The notes: a model not told the origin generated them from the sequence alone. Positions 1 to 11,299 are shown, counted from the first letter of the stretch. The stretch is 64,000 bases of DNA from Streptomyces sp. HUAS ZL42 (GCF_040782645.1 NZ_CP160403.1:558001-622000); one strand, 5' to 3'. Translations and numbers: made by a program.

Positions 1-1895
<1,895 letters not shown>

Positions 1896-1899
1896 CCCT

Positions 1900-1928
1900 A
1901 TGGGCCCCGCCGCTCGTGCGGGGCCCAT
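1900..1928. terminator. Hairpin terminator after the xylanase gene
   Basis: Perfect 11-bp inverted repeat (ATGGGCCCCGC / GCGGGGCCCAT) with a 7-base loop, starting 4 bases after the xylanase stop. It lies between convergent genes and may serve both strands. Confidence 0.75.
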
Positions 1929-2006
1929 GCCCTGAGAGTCCGGGCACGGCGATGGCCGCAGTCGGTCTGCGCCCGAGACGCTGATGTGCGTGGCGGAGGG
2001 CAGTGT

Positions 2007-4694
2007 TCAAAGCCACCTGACCGTCCGCGCAACCCGGGTCACGACCGCCGCGTAGCCGACGCCGACCAACAGCGAGGCGAACAGGGCCGTGAGCGGGAAG
2101 TCCTCCTGCAGGTAGGGGTACACCTGGTAGTGCGTCAGGTAGATGTACAGGGAACTGCTCGCCAGGACACCCGCCAGCGCGTTGAGCGGGCCGAGGCTGG
2201 GCAGGGTCGGTACCCAGATCAGCAGGCCGAGGCCGGCGATCACGAGGGTCGTGCGCAGCGGCTGGTCCGCGAACAGGCCGGGCAGGGTGAGCAGCAGCAC
2301 CGCTGTCAGCAGCGCCCGTTGGCGCACGGTGCCGGCCCGCGCGGCCGCCCACCCCAGCGCGAACAGCCAGAACACGCCGGTGGGGCTCAGCTGGAGGTGC
2401 AGGGGCTGCAGGCCCAGCAGGTCGTATCGACCGGCCAGTCCGATCGCCGTGAGCGCCAGCGGCACGCCGAACACATACCGTCGCTCCAGCCGGTCCAGCA
2501 ACGGTACGGCCATGAGGACGGCGAGGACGATCAGGTAGTGGACCAGCGCCTCCAGGAACCAGTAGGCGAACTCGAAGCGTTCGGTCCCCTGGTCGATCAG
2601 GCTGTTGAGCAGCAGGGCGTTGGCCGGGTCGACGAAGTCGGTCAGGAGCACCGCGCCGGTGATCCACACGATGCTCGGTACCGCGATGCGCGTGATGCTG
2701 CGCCACAGGCGCCGTACGCGTTCGCGGCGTCCCGCGTCGGTCAGCCGGAAGCGGGCGAAGTTGTAGCCGGCGATGCCGAGGAGGATGTGTGCGCCGCCCT
2801 TGACGGTGAAGACCTCGATGTGCGAGCCGACGACGAGGACGATCCCGACGGCGCGCAGGGCGATGCTGGTCTCCAGGGTGCGGCGGGTCCGCCAGGACTT
2901 CGGGGCAGTCCAGGATCGCAGAGCTCTCCGGAGCCCGGAGACCGGCCGGACCGGCCGGTCCGGCCGCGGCTGCGTACCGTCCCGTCCTTGCGGCCCCTCA
3001 GCCGCGGGCGCCGCCATGGACCGCAGCTCACGGATTGTCCTCGTGTGCCAGTCGGCGGGCAGGTGACCCAGCGACTCCTCCAGGCGCAGGGACATCTCGA
3101 CGTAGGACAGGGAGTCGCCGCCCAGGCTGACGAAGCTGCTGTCCTCGGTGACGTCGGCGCGGTCGAGGATCTCCCCGTAGAGGCAGGCCAGATCGTCAGC
3201 CGGGTCGGGCGTCGTCTCCGCGGAGGGGCGCGTCAGCCGTCGTACGGCCTCGTAGTCGGGCTTTCCCGTGACCAGCCGGGGCAGTTCGGCGAGGGATCGG
3301 ACCCGTACGGCGCGGGGTGGGAGCCCGCACTCCTCCGCGACCAGTTGTCGGATCCGTGCCTCCGCGTCGGCGTCCGCGCGGGCGGCCACGGCCAGCGCCT
3401 CCCCGTCTGCTGCGCAGTGCGCGGCGACTCCATGTTCCTCCAGCAGGGTCTCGACGCGTTGCGGGTCGATCCGCAGCCCGAGGATTTTCGCGAAGCGGCT
3501 GCTGCGGCCCACGATCTCGTACAGCCCGTCGGGCGCGCGGCGGGCGAGGTCGCCGGTGTGCAGGTCCTCGACGGTCCGGCCGAGGGCGAGGTCGGCAGGG
3601 CTCTCGGCGTAGCCGAGCATCACGTTCGGTCCCGAGTAGACCAGTTCGCCGGCATCCGGACCGTGACCGTCGACGGGCTCCAGCCGGAAGGAGCCGCCGG
3701 GTATCGGCACGCCGATGGCCTGCGGGCGTTGGGCGGCGAGGTGCGGCGGGAGGTAGGCCATGCGGGCCGTGGCCTCGGTCTGCCCGTACATCACGAACAG
3801 CTCCCAGCCGGAAGTGAGGCCCAACCGGGCGTAGCGGGCGACGCGTTCGGGTGCGAGTCGGCCCCCGGCCTGGGTGACGCGGCGCAGGTGCGGCAGGTCC
3901 ATCCGTGCGAACCCGATCCGGTCGAGCAGGTCGAACGTGTACGGCACGCCGGCCAGCGAGGTGCCGCGGCCGGTGCGGAACTCCTCCCAGAAGGCGGTGT
4001 CGGACACCGACCGTTCGGTGAGGACGAGCCCGGCGCCGCGCAGCAGGTGGCTGTGGATGACGGACAGGCCGTAGCAGTAGTGCATGGGCAGCGTGGTGGC
4101 GGCCCGGTCGGTGTCGTCGATGCCGAGGTAGGTGGCGATGGACTCGGCGTTGGCCTGGAGGTTGTCGTGGGAGAGCCGCACCAGTTTCGGTGAGCCGGTC
4201 GAACCGGAGGTGCTCAGCAGCAGGGCCAGGTCCGGGTGAAGGGTGTGGGCGCTCGTGGGGTGCCGTTCGTCGAGCGTCCAGGTTCCGTCGGTGTGCGGGC
4301 GGGCGACGACGTCGGGGGCGTACGCCTCGGTCAGCGAGTGGACAGTGCTGTCGCTGTCGCCCGGGACGAGCAGGACGGGGTGGCCGGCGGACAGGGCGGC
4401 CAGGTGTGTGACGAGGGCGTCGGTGCGGTTGGCGCCGGCCAGTAGTACCAGTCGACGTACCGGCCCCAGGCGCTCGGCGGTGACGGCCACCCGGTCGGCC
4501 AGTTGGCCGTACGACAGTTCTCCGTCCGAAGTGATGAGCGCCACGCGGTCACCGTGCGCCGCCAGTTCACGTGCGAACGGAACTGCCTTCGGCCACCGGA
4601 GCGGCGGGGTGGGCGTGGCGGGTTGGAGGGCGGAGGAGTCCCTCGGACGGGGAACGGGAAGCGGGACCGGGAGGGGCAGAGAGGAGTGGATCAC
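2007..4694 (-). CDS. Adenylation (acyl-CoA synthetase-like) - carrier protein - acyltransferase-3 membrane fusion
   Basis: An 895-residue three-part protein. Residues ~40-480 are an AMP-forming adenylation domain (STSGSTGSPKLVRLSHDN near residue 163; MYGQTEAT; TGDLARRAPDG). Residues ~500-575 are a carrier domain with LGGDSLSYVEM, phosphopantetheine Ser about 528. Residues ~600-895 form a hydrophobic multi-pass acyltransferase-3 (OafA-like) domain. This suggests that an acid is activated, loaded on the carrier and passed by the membrane domain to an unknown acceptor; the substrate cannot be read from sequence. I chose the GTG at 4694 because GGAAAGGG lies 9 bases upstream; a TTG at 4751 would lengthen it by 19 residues but would overlap the iron box. 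It is divergent from a ferric iron ABC importer and shares the iron box, so it is probably induced under iron limitation, but it is not a recognised siderophore synthetase. Confidence 0.85.
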   Translation of the reverse strand: MIHSSLPLPVPLPVPRPRDSSALQPATPTPPLRWPKAVPFARELAAHGDRVALITSDGELSYGQLADRVAVTAERLGPVRRLVLLAGANRTDALVTHLAALSAGHPVLLVPGDSDSTVHSLTEAYAPDVVARPHTDGTWTLDERHPTSAHTLHPDLALLLSTSGSTGSPKLVRLSHDNLQANAESIATYLGIDDTDRAATTLPMHYCYGLSVIHSHLLRGAGLVLTERSVSDTAFWEEFRTGRGTSLAGVPYTFDLLDRIGFARMDLPHLRRVTQAGGRLAPERVARYARLGLTSGWELFVMYGQTEATARMAYLPPHLAAQRPQAIGVPIPGGSFRLEPVDGHGPDAGELVYSGPNVMLGYAESPADLALGRTVEDLHTGDLARRAPDGLYEIVGRSSRFAKILGLRIDPQRVETLLEEHGVAAHCAADGEALAVAARADADAEARIRQLVAEECGLPPRAVRVRSLAELPRLVTGKPDYEAVRRLTRPSAETTPDPADDLACLYGEILDRADVTEDSSFVSLGGDSLSYVEMSLRLEESLGHLPADWHTRTIRELRSMAAPAAEGPQGRDGTQPRPDRPVRPVSGLRRALRSWTAPKSWRTRRTLETSIALRAVGIVLVVGSHIEVFTVKGGAHILLGIAGYNFARFRLTDAGRRERVRRLWRSITRIAVPSIVWITGAVLLTDFVDPANALLLNSLIDQGTERFEFAYWFLEALVHYLIVLAVLMAVPLLDRLERRYVFGVPLALTAIGLAGRYDLLGLQPLHLQLSPTGVFWLFALGWAAARAGTVRQRALLTAVLLLTLPGLFADQPLRTTLVIAGLGLLIWVPTLPSLGPLNALAGVLASSSLYIYLTHYQVYPYLQEDFPLTALFASLLVGVGYAAVVTRVARTVRWL

Positions 4695-4743
4695 GAGGGC
4701 GCGCCCTTTCCGCGGCAACGTCCGCTTTAACAACCCTTGACTG

Positions 4744-4762
4744 TTAGGCAAGGTTTACCTTA
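4744..4762. promoter_or_regulatory. Iron box (IdeR/DmdR-type operator)
   Basis: TTAGGCAAGGTTTACCTTA matches the streptomycete DmdR/IdeR consensus TTAGGTTAGGCTAACCTAA at 14 of 19 positions. It lies between the divergent adenylation-acyltransferase fusion (start 4694) and the iron importer (start 4880), placed to repress both when Fe(II)-loaded regulator binds. Confidence 0.8.
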
Positions 4763-4879
4763 TTCATAGCATGGTCGTAAACAAGCCACAGCAAAATCAC
4801 AGGACCGCTTCGCCCATCGCTCTCCACCGGACCACAGGACCGGCGGCGTGCAGGCGAGCCCCGCAGGAAGGCACACACC

Positions 4880-5926
4880 ATGCGACGCCCCACGGCTCGT
4901 CGGATCACCGCGCTGGCCACGGCCGGGCTGCTGTTCCCCGCACTCACCGCGTGCGGGACCGGCGACAAGGACAGCGAGGATCAGAGCGGGGGCTCCTCCC
5001 TCGTCATCTACTCCGGCCGCAACGAGAAGCTGGTCAAGCCACTTCTGGACAAGCTGGAGAAGGCTGTCGGCACCAAGGTCGAGGTTCGCTACGGCGACAG
5101 CGCGGAACTGGCCGCCCAGATCCTGGAGGAGGGCGACCGCACGAAGGCGGGGCTGTTCTTCTCCCAGGACGCAGGCGCACTGGGCGCCCTGTCCAAGGAA
5201 GGCATGCTGCAGAAGCTCCCGCAGGCCACCCTGGACGAAGTCGGCAACGCCTACCGTGGCTCCGACGGCGACTGGGTCGGCCTCTCGGGACGCGTCCGCG
5301 TGATCGCCTACAACCCGGACAAGGTCGGCGAGGGCGAGGTCCCGGACAGCGTGTTCGACGTGGTGAAGCCGCAGTGGAAGGGCCAGGTGGGCTTCGCGCC
5401 GACCAACGCCTCCTTCCAGGCGTTCGTCACCGGTATGCGGGTCCTCAAGGGCGACGACGTCACCCGCAAGTGGCTTGAGGACCTGAAGGCGAACGGCGCC
5501 AAGACGTACGCCCACAACCTCGCGACCCTGGACTCCGTCGAGTCCGGCGAGGTCTCCTTGGGCCTGGTCAACCACTACTACTGGTACGAGCGGGTCGCCG
5601 AGAAGGGCGAGGACAAGGTCAACGCCAAGCTCAAGTTCCTGCCCGGCAAGGACCCCGGTGCGCTGATCAACGTCGCCGGTGCCGGCATCCTCAAGGACAG
5701 CGGGCAGAGCGCGGCGGCGCAGAAGGCGGTGGACTACCTGCTGTCGAAGGAGGCGCAGGCCTACTTCGCGGACGAGACGAAGGAGTACCCGCTGGCCGCG
5801 GGAGTCACGAGCAAGGTCGAGGGCCTGCCGCCGTTCGAGTCCCTGGAGTCCCCCGACATCGACCTCGGCAAGCTGGAGTCCCTGCAGGAGACGCTGGCCA
5901 TGCTCCAGGACGTCGGACTGGTCTGA
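4880..5926 (+). CDS. Ferric iron ABC transporter substrate-binding lipoprotein
   Basis: Extracellular iron-binding receptor of an Fbp/Fut-type importer, 348 residues. The N terminus is a lipoprotein signal with lipobox LTAC (Cys25) after a basic start and hydrophobic core. The mature part begins LVIYSGRNEKLVKPLLDKLE, the typical start of type II periplasmic iron-binding proteins. A Tyr-Tyr pair in NHYYWYERV (about residues 232-238) is where this family places its Fe(III)-coordinating tyrosines. It is the first gene of a tight operon: the permease begins 6 bases after the stop. The iron box 118 bases upstream supports iron repression. Free Fe(III), not a siderophore complex, is the likely ligand, inferred from family and permease type. 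Confidence 0.9.
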   Translation: MRRPTARRITALATAGLLFPALTACGTGDKDSEDQSGGSSLVIYSGRNEKLVKPLLDKLEKAVGTKVEVRYGDSAELAAQILEEGDRTKAGLFFSQDAGALGALSKEGMLQKLPQATLDEVGNAYRGSDGDWVGLSGRVRVIAYNPDKVGEGEVPDSVFDVVKPQWKGQVGFAPTNASFQAFVTGMRVLKGDDVTRKWLEDLKANGAKTYAHNLATLDSVESGEVSLGLVNHYYWYERVAEKGEDKVNAKLKFLPGKDPGALINVAGAGILKDSGQSAAAQKAVDYLLSKEAQAYFADETKEYPLAAGVTSKVEGLPPFESLESPDIDLGKLESLQETLAMLQDVGLV

Positions 5927-5932
5927 CCTGCC

Positions 5933-7567
5933 GTGCCCACATCGCCGTCCTCCGCGCCCCCGACCGGAGCCCTCCTCGCCCGGGTCGGGGGCGAGCCCAC
6001 AAACGCGCCGGAGGGGAGTCGGAAACGAGCGGCTCGCCTGGCGCGACGATTCGTCACGGCCGGTCGCAGACCGCCCCTCGTCCTGCTCGTCCCTGCCTGC
6101 GTGGCCGCCCTGTTCGCTCTGCTGCCCCTCGGCTATCTCGCAGTGCGGGCCCTCGAACGTGGCCCTGCCTTCGCCTGGGACGTCGTTTCCGACGAACGCA
6201 CCCTGGACCTCCTCGGGCGCAGCCTCGGCCTGACCGTCGTGGTCGTGGCGTCCTGCCTGGTGCTGGGCATCTCGCTGGCCTGGCTCACCGTGCGTGCCGC
6301 GCTGCCCGGGGCACGCTTGTGGTCCGTGCTGGCCACGCTGCCGCTGGCCGTGCCCAGCTATGTCGCCGCCTTTGCCTGGCTGTCGGCCGAACCCGACCTC
6401 GCCGGTTTCGGCGGTGCCGCGCTGGCGCTGACCCTGGTCAGCTTCCCGTATGTGCATCTGCCGGTCGCCGCCGCGCTGCGGAGCATCGACCCGGCGCAGG
6501 AGGAGGCCGCGCGCTCCCTCGGCCACGGCCCGCTCGCCACGTTCCTGCGCGTCACCCTGCCGCAGCTGCGACCCGCCGCGGCGGGCGGCGCACTCCTCGT
6601 CGCGCTGTACGTGCTCTCCGACTTCGGCGCGGTCTCGCTGATGCGGTACGACACCTTCACCCGGGCCATCCACACCTCCTACCGCGCCTCCTTCGACCGC
6701 ACTCCGGCCGCCGCGCTCAGCGTGGTCCTGGTGGTGATGACCATCGCGCTGGTCGCCGCCGAGGCCCGTACGCGCGGCCGCGCCGGGCACGCCAGGACCG
6801 GAACGGGCACCGCCCGCCCGTTCGTTCGGGTCGCCCTCGGCCGGTGGCGGCCACTCGCCCTGCTGTGGTGCGGGACGGTCACAGCAGTCGCGGTCGGCTT
6901 CCCGCTGGGCACCCTCGGGTACTGGCTGGCCGTCGGCAACTCGGCCACCTGGGACCTGGGCGGGCTCGCCCAGACCGCGTGGGCCACGTTCGGGGTCGCG
7001 GCGGCGGGCGCGGGCCTCACCACACTCCTCGCCCTGCCGGTCGGGGTGATCGCCGCCCGGAACCGGGGGCGCGGCGCCCGGCTGCTGGAGCAGGCGGCCT
7101 ACGCCGGACACGCCCTGCCCGGCATCACGGTCGCCCTCGCGCTGGTGTTCTTCGCCGTGCGCTACGCCTACCCGCTCTACCAGCAACTCCCGCTGCTGGT
7201 CTGCGCGTACGCGGTGCTGTTCCTGCCCGTTGCGGTGGCCGCCACCCGCGCGGCCGTGCTCCAGGCGCCGCCCGTCCTGGAGGACGTCGCCCGCTCGCTG
7301 GGGCGACGGCCGTGGCAGGTGCTGCGCGAGGTCACCGTGCCGCTGGCCGCGCCCGGCGTGGCCGCGGGCGCCGCACTGACCTTCGTGGTCTGCATGAAGG
7401 AACTGCCCGCGACCCTGCTGCTGCGCCCCACCGGCATGGACACCCTCGCCACCCGGCTCTGGACGGAGACCGGCGCCGGATCGTTCGCGGCCGCCGCCCC
7501 CTACGCCGCCACGCTGATCCTGCTGGCCGCCATCCCCTCGTACCTCCTAGGCAGGCACCGGACATGA
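5933..7567 (+). CDS. Ferric iron ABC transporter permease (double-length)
   Basis: Inner-membrane permease of the iron importer, 544 residues. It is the double-length FbpB type: two similar halves, each with about six membrane spans and an EAA-loop signature for the ATPase (EEAARSLGHGPLATFLRVTLP in the first half, LEDVARSLGRRPWQVLREVTVP in the second). The GTG start is 6 bases after the receptor gene stop, and the 3' end overlaps the ATPase gene start by 4 bases (ATGA), so the three proteins are probably translationally coupled. The N-terminal ~30 residues are charged and disordered before the first span. Confidence 0.92.
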   Translation: MPTSPSSAPPTGALLARVGGEPTNAPEGSRKRAARLARRFVTAGRRPPLVLLVPACVAALFALLPLGYLAVRALERGPAFAWDVVSDERTLDLLGRSLGLTVVVVASCLVLGISLAWLTVRAALPGARLWSVLATLPLAVPSYVAAFAWLSAEPDLAGFGGAALALTLVSFPYVHLPVAAALRSIDPAQEEAARSLGHGPLATFLRVTLPQLRPAAAGGALLVALYVLSDFGAVSLMRYDTFTRAIHTSYRASFDRTPAAALSVVLVVMTIALVAAEARTRGRAGHARTGTGTARPFVRVALGRWRPLALLWCGTVTAVAVGFPLGTLGYWLAVGNSATWDLGGLAQTAWATFGVAAAGAGLTTLLALPVGVIAARNRGRGARLLEQAAYAGHALPGITVALALVFFAVRYAYPLYQQLPLLVCAYAVLFLPVAVAATRAAVLQAPPVLEDVARSLGRRPWQVLREVTVPLAAPGVAAGAALTFVVCMKELPATLLLRPTGMDTLATRLWTETGAGSFAAAAPYAATLILLAAIPSYLLGRHRT

Positions 7568-8607
7568 ACGAACTGCACGTCGAAGGGCTCACCAAGTCCT
7601 ACGGAGCCGGAGAACCGGTCCTGCGCGGGCTCGAACTCACCGTGCCCGCAGGCGCGTTGGCTGCCGTCCTTGGCCCCTCCGGCTGCGGCAAGACCACCCT
7701 CCTGCGGATCGCCGCCGGATTCCTGCACGCCGAGGCGGGCACCGTCCGCCTCGGCGACCGCATCCTCGTGGGCCCCGGCGTCCACGTGCCGCCGGAGCAC
7801 CGCCGCATCGGCATGGTGCCCCAGGAGGGCGCCCTCTTCCCGCACCTGAACGTCGCCCGCAACGTCGCCTTCGGGCTGACCGGCACCGACCGGGCCGAAC
7901 GACGACGACGCACCGAGGAGATGCTGGAACTGGTCGGCCTCGCCGGCTACGGCGACCGCATGCCGCACGAACTCTCCGGCGGCCAGCAGCAACGTGTCGC
8001 CCTGGCCCGCGCGCTCGCCCCTCGCCCCGAACTCGTGCTCCTGGACGAGCCGTTCAACGCCCTGGACAGCGCGCTGCGGACAGAAGTGCGGTCAGACGTA
8101 CGGGCCGCGTTGCGGGCGACCGGCGCCACGGCGGTCCTCGTCACCCACGACCAGCAGGAGGCCCTGTCCACCGCCGACCTCGTCGCCGTCGTACGGGACG
8201 GCCGCGTCGCCCAGTGCGACACCCCGCAAAACCTCTACCGCCGCCCCGCCGACCCCTGGATCGCCGACTTCGTCGGCGACGCCGTCCTGCTCCCCGCCAC
8301 CGTCGAGGCCGACGGCACAGCGAGGACCGCCCTGGGACCCGTACCCCTCGTCGCCCCACCTGCCGACCTCCGCGCCGGCACCGTCCTGCTCCGCCCGGAA
8401 CAGCTCCGCCTCACCGATGCGGACGCCAAGGGCGCGGTCAACGGAACGGTGACCGACATCTGCTACTACGGCCACGACGCCATGGTCAGCGTGACCGTCG
8501 AAGGCCACGACGCCCCGATCGCCATCCGGGTCGCTGGGCCCCTGCCGGTCGGTCCGGGGGAGGAGACGGGCGTCCGCGTCGTAGGCGAAGCCGGCCTCCA
8601 CGCGTAG
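7564..8607 (+). CDS. Ferric iron ABC transporter ATPase
   Basis: Cytoplasmic ATP-hydrolysing subunit, 347 residues. Walker A GPSGCGKTT (~residues 37-45), Q-loop in VPQEGALFPHLNV, signature LSGGQQQRVALARAL, Walker B LVLLDEPF and the H-loop VTHDQQEAL are all intact. The last ~110 residues are a TOBE-like regulatory domain, as in FbpC/PotA-type ATPases. The ATG lies within the end of the permease gene (ATGA overlap), closing the iron-uptake operon. Nothing in the sequence is unusual. Confidence 0.93.
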   Translation: MNELHVEGLTKSYGAGEPVLRGLELTVPAGALAAVLGPSGCGKTTLLRIAAGFLHAEAGTVRLGDRILVGPGVHVPPEHRRIGMVPQEGALFPHLNVARNVAFGLTGTDRAERRRRTEEMLELVGLAGYGDRMPHELSGGQQQRVALARALAPRPELVLLDEPFNALDSALRTEVRSDVRAALRATGATAVLVTHDQQEALSTADLVAVVRDGRVAQCDTPQNLYRRPADPWIADFVGDAVLLPATVEADGTARTALGPVPLVAPPADLRAGTVLLRPEQLRLTDADAKGAVNGTVTDICYYGHDAMVSVTVEGHDAPIAIRVAGPLPVGPGEETGVRVVGEAGLHA

Positions 8608-8774
8608 CGAGGGTTCCCCCCCGGGCCCGGCACCGCACAGGGAACCAGGGCTCGAGTTGCAGCCATCCGCCGCCTGCCACAGGGTCAAACGGCGGGCAGC
8701 GCAAGTGACTGTCCCCACGCACGGTCGAGGAGCGGGACCGCAGTGGCGAGGTCCTCCATCTGCGGACCGCGGGA

Positions 8775-9983
8775 GTGGACCTGGGCAAGCGGTTCCTGCT
8801 GGCCTGCGTGCGCACGTCCAGCACGAAGCGGTCGGGGACCTGGAGTTTGGAGACGGAGCGGTTCGGGACCACGCGGTCGGAGGTCCGTCGGTTGTTGACC
8901 TGGCTGTCCGAGCGTGAGGTTGAGGTGGTGGTCATGGAGGCCACCGCCGACTACTGGCGCGGTGTCTATTACGTTCTGCAGCCCCATCTGAGCCTGATGC
9001 TGGTCAACCCCGCTCATCTCAAGGGGATTCGGGGACGCAAGAGCGACCCCAGCGACGCGGCCATCCTCGCCCGGGCCGGCGCGTCCGGGATGGTGATGGC
9101 CTCGTTCGTCCCCGAGCGTGCGGTCCGGGAACTGCGGGATCTGACCCGCAGGCGTACCGAGCTCGTGCGAGCCGCGGGCTGGGAGGTTCAGCGGCTGGAG
9201 AAGGAGCTGGAGGACACCGGCATGAAGCTCACCTCGGTGCTGACGATGTCACGGGCGTGAGCGGCCGGGCGATCCTGGAGGCTCTCATCGCCGGGGAACA
9301 CCCCGGGCAGCTGGCCGGCCTCGCCGTCGGCAAGGCCCGCGCGAAGATCCCAGCCCTCATCGAGGCCCTGGACGGCGACTTCACCGCCCACCACGCGTTC
9401 ATGGTCCGCCACTACCTCAACAAGATCGACCGCTTCAAGAGCGCCGTCAGCGTGTTCGACACCCGGATCGCCGACCTTCCGGCCGAGCGCGAGCACGAAC
9501 TCGACCTGCTCGACTCGATCCCGGGAATCGGCCGGATGGCAGCGGAGATCATCCTGGCCGAGACCGGTGGTGACATGAACCGGTTTCCGACCGCCGGACA
9601 CCTCGCGTCGTGGATCGGTGTCTGGCCCCGGGCAGAACGAGTCCGCCGGAGTGAGCAAGTCCGGCACGACCCGACCGGGCAACAGCAACCTCAAACGGCT
9701 GCTCGGCGTCGCTGCCATGGCCGCGATCAGGAACAAGGACACCTACCTCGCCGCTTACTTCCGGCGCATCTCCGCACGCAGGGGAGGCAAACGCGCCATG
9801 GTCGCGGTCATGCACAAACTCACCATCGCGATCTGGCACGTCCTGCACGACGACGTCCCCTACCACGATCTCGGTGCCGACTATTTCACCAAGCGTGACC
9901 CCGAACGCGCCATGCGCCGCATCACCCGCCAGGCCAACGCCCTCGGATTCACCGTCCGCTTCGACCCCCTCGAGGCCGCATGA
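8775..9983 (+). pseudogene. IS110-family transposase, broken by two frameshifts
   Basis: DEDD transposase of the IS110/IS116/IS902 type in three pieces. The first frame (8775-9260) has GVDLGKRF at the start, VVMEATADYW and IRGRKSDPSDAAILARAG; it ends early at SVLTMSRA. The expected continuation DDVTGVSGRAILEALIAG is in another frame from ~9243. That frame carries LDLLDSIPGIGRMAAEIILAE and HLASWIGVWP, then shifts again near 9620-9645, after which the C-terminal catalytic-Ser part (SGTTRPGNSNLKRLL ... FRRISARRGGKRAMVAV) continues to 9983. A conventional start is not obvious; the frame is open to 8709 without a good start and ribosome site. IS110 elements lack long terminal inverted repeats, so I cannot place the ends. 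Confidence 0.85.
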
Positions 9984-10230
9984 ACACATCCCACCGATCA
10001 CCCCACTGACCTGGGGTCATCTTCATTTTCGGACCAGAGCCACGTTCACGTGTACCGCGACACCACGCTCTTTGCCAGCAGCGGCCCGAGGGGTGCCCAG
10101 CCGAACCGGTCTCGCTCAGGAGACATCACTGCGCCCCCCGGAGGGGGTGGTCAACTCCTCCTTCGGAGGCGGAGCATGGAGCGGATCCGTATCACGGCCA
10201 CGCTGTTTCGCTCGCGAAAGGACATCTGCT

Positions 10231-10800
10231 ATGCCGCACATCGCCATCGACAACGACGAGCCCGGGATCCGCGGGTTGATGACTCAGCGGCCGGACACGG
10301 CGGCCCCGCTCAGCCAGTTAGCAGAGACGCTCCTGCGCTCCCCCATGTCGCTCCCGCGCGGGGAGCGGGAGCTGATCGCCGCCTACGCGTCCCACCTCAA
10401 CTCCACGCCCTTCTGCTCCGGTTCACACGGGGCCTTCGCCGCCGCCCAGCTCGACGCCGGGCACACGGTCGTCGACGCCGTGCTCGCAAATCCGGACACC
10501 GCGCCGATCGCACCGCGGCTGCGGGCACTTCTGCTGATAGCAGCCGAGGTGTGCGGGCCGGTGCGGTCCCTCTCGGCCGACACGGTCGCCGCCGCGCGGG
10601 CGACCGGCGCCGACGACGCGCAGATCCACGACACCGTCCTGATCGCCGCCGCATTCTGCATGTACAACCGCTACGTCACCTGCCTCGACACCGAACTACC
10701 GGACAGGCCGGGCTACTTCGAGGAGGCGGCAAAGTGGATCGTCACCCAGGGATATGTCTCCGATACACCTGACGGCCCCGGCCCACGCCGCCGTGGTTAG
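10231..10800 (+). CDS. AhpD-like (carboxymuconolactone decarboxylase fold) protein
   Basis: A 189-residue small all-helical protein of the AhpD/peroxidase-related family. The family segment reads SLPRGERELIAAYASHLN then STPFCSGSHGAF; AhpD proper has CxxC followed by His two to three residues later, while here only the second Cys (in FCSGSH) is kept, so a disulfide redox cycle like that of AhpD is not expected. ATG at 10231 is preceded by GAAAGGAC at a good distance. It stands alone between a broken IS110 copy and a gene relic. A decayed second copy lies at 43399-43755 near the other end of the cluster. Its role is unknown; linkage to the enediyne locus is by position and by the duplicate. Confidence 0.75.
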   Translation: MPHIAIDNDEPGIRGLMTQRPDTAAPLSQLAETLLRSPMSLPRGERELIAAYASHLNSTPFCSGSHGAFAAAQLDAGHTVVDAVLANPDTAPIAPRLRALLLIAAEVCGPVRSLSADTVAAARATGADDAQIHDTVLIAAAFCMYNRYVTCLDTELPDRPGYFEEAAKWIVTQGYVSDTPDGPGPRRRG

Positions 10801-10869
10801 CCACGGTCCACCCATCCTGTGTGGAAACCGTGGGGCACCGGCACCATGGCGGCCGGGCACCGTGAATTC

Positions 10870-11140
10870 GGCGGTGCCAGGCCGTCAGCTCACCACACCC
10901 GGTCCGGATGTCGGTGACCGGGCTCACCAGCCAGCCCGCACCCTCGAGGCCCCGGGGCTCGCGCGGGACGATCACGGTCTCGCCCATGGTGCGGCCAGTG
11001 GACGTCGGTCGGTCCGGCGACGAGGTCTCGGCGCAGCAGTGCCGAGTCGCCCAGCAGTTCGCCGCCGACCGGGCCCAGGGCCGTGGTCGTGGCGATTCCC
11101 ATCCAGGGCGTGTCTCTCGTCGGCATGCTCGGCGGCGCCA
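10870..11140 (-). pseudogene. Relic of a carotenoid oxygenase C-terminal region
   Basis: Read on the minus strand, one frame gives GELLGDSALLRRDLVAGPTDVHWP and, after a shift near 10985, another gives GETVIVPREPRGLEGAGWLVSPVTDIRTG. These line up in order with the intact carotenoid oxygenase at 28769-30127 (GPALLRHDLLTGRVDRHDF, then GGEAVFVPRGADAPEADGWLLGVVHDTATN). No start, no metal-binding histidines and at least one frameshift remain. The surrounding ~500 bases hold no intact gene. Confidence 0.6.
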
Positions 11141-11299
11141 CCGTCCCCGATCAACTTGGGCACGCAGTGAGAAGCGAGGCCGCACACAGGACTGCAAGCT
11201 GGGGGGTGGGGACACGCGATGCGGCACGCCAGGGGCGGCCACGTTCCCGGCAGCAGTGTCAGCCCACTGATCCGACCTCCGCCGCACAGGGAGACCATC

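Noticed and set aside
1986..4193. 735-codon plus-strand frame opposite the adenylation-acyltransferase gene
   Set aside because: Repetitive Gln/Gly/Arg-rich translation typical of antisense frames in GC-rich DNA; the minus strand has clear domains.
4760..7186. 808-codon minus-strand frame opposite the iron receptor and permease
   Set aside because: Shadow frame; the plus strand carries a lipobox and EAA loops.
6319..7563. Extending the iron ABC ATPase upstream to 6319
   Set aside because: The added residues are an out-of-frame reading of the permease gene; ATPase homology begins at the ATG at 7564.
8608..8660. Terminator after the iron ATPase gene
   Set aside because: GGTTCCC and GGGAACC can pair but the loop is 21 bases; too weak to call.
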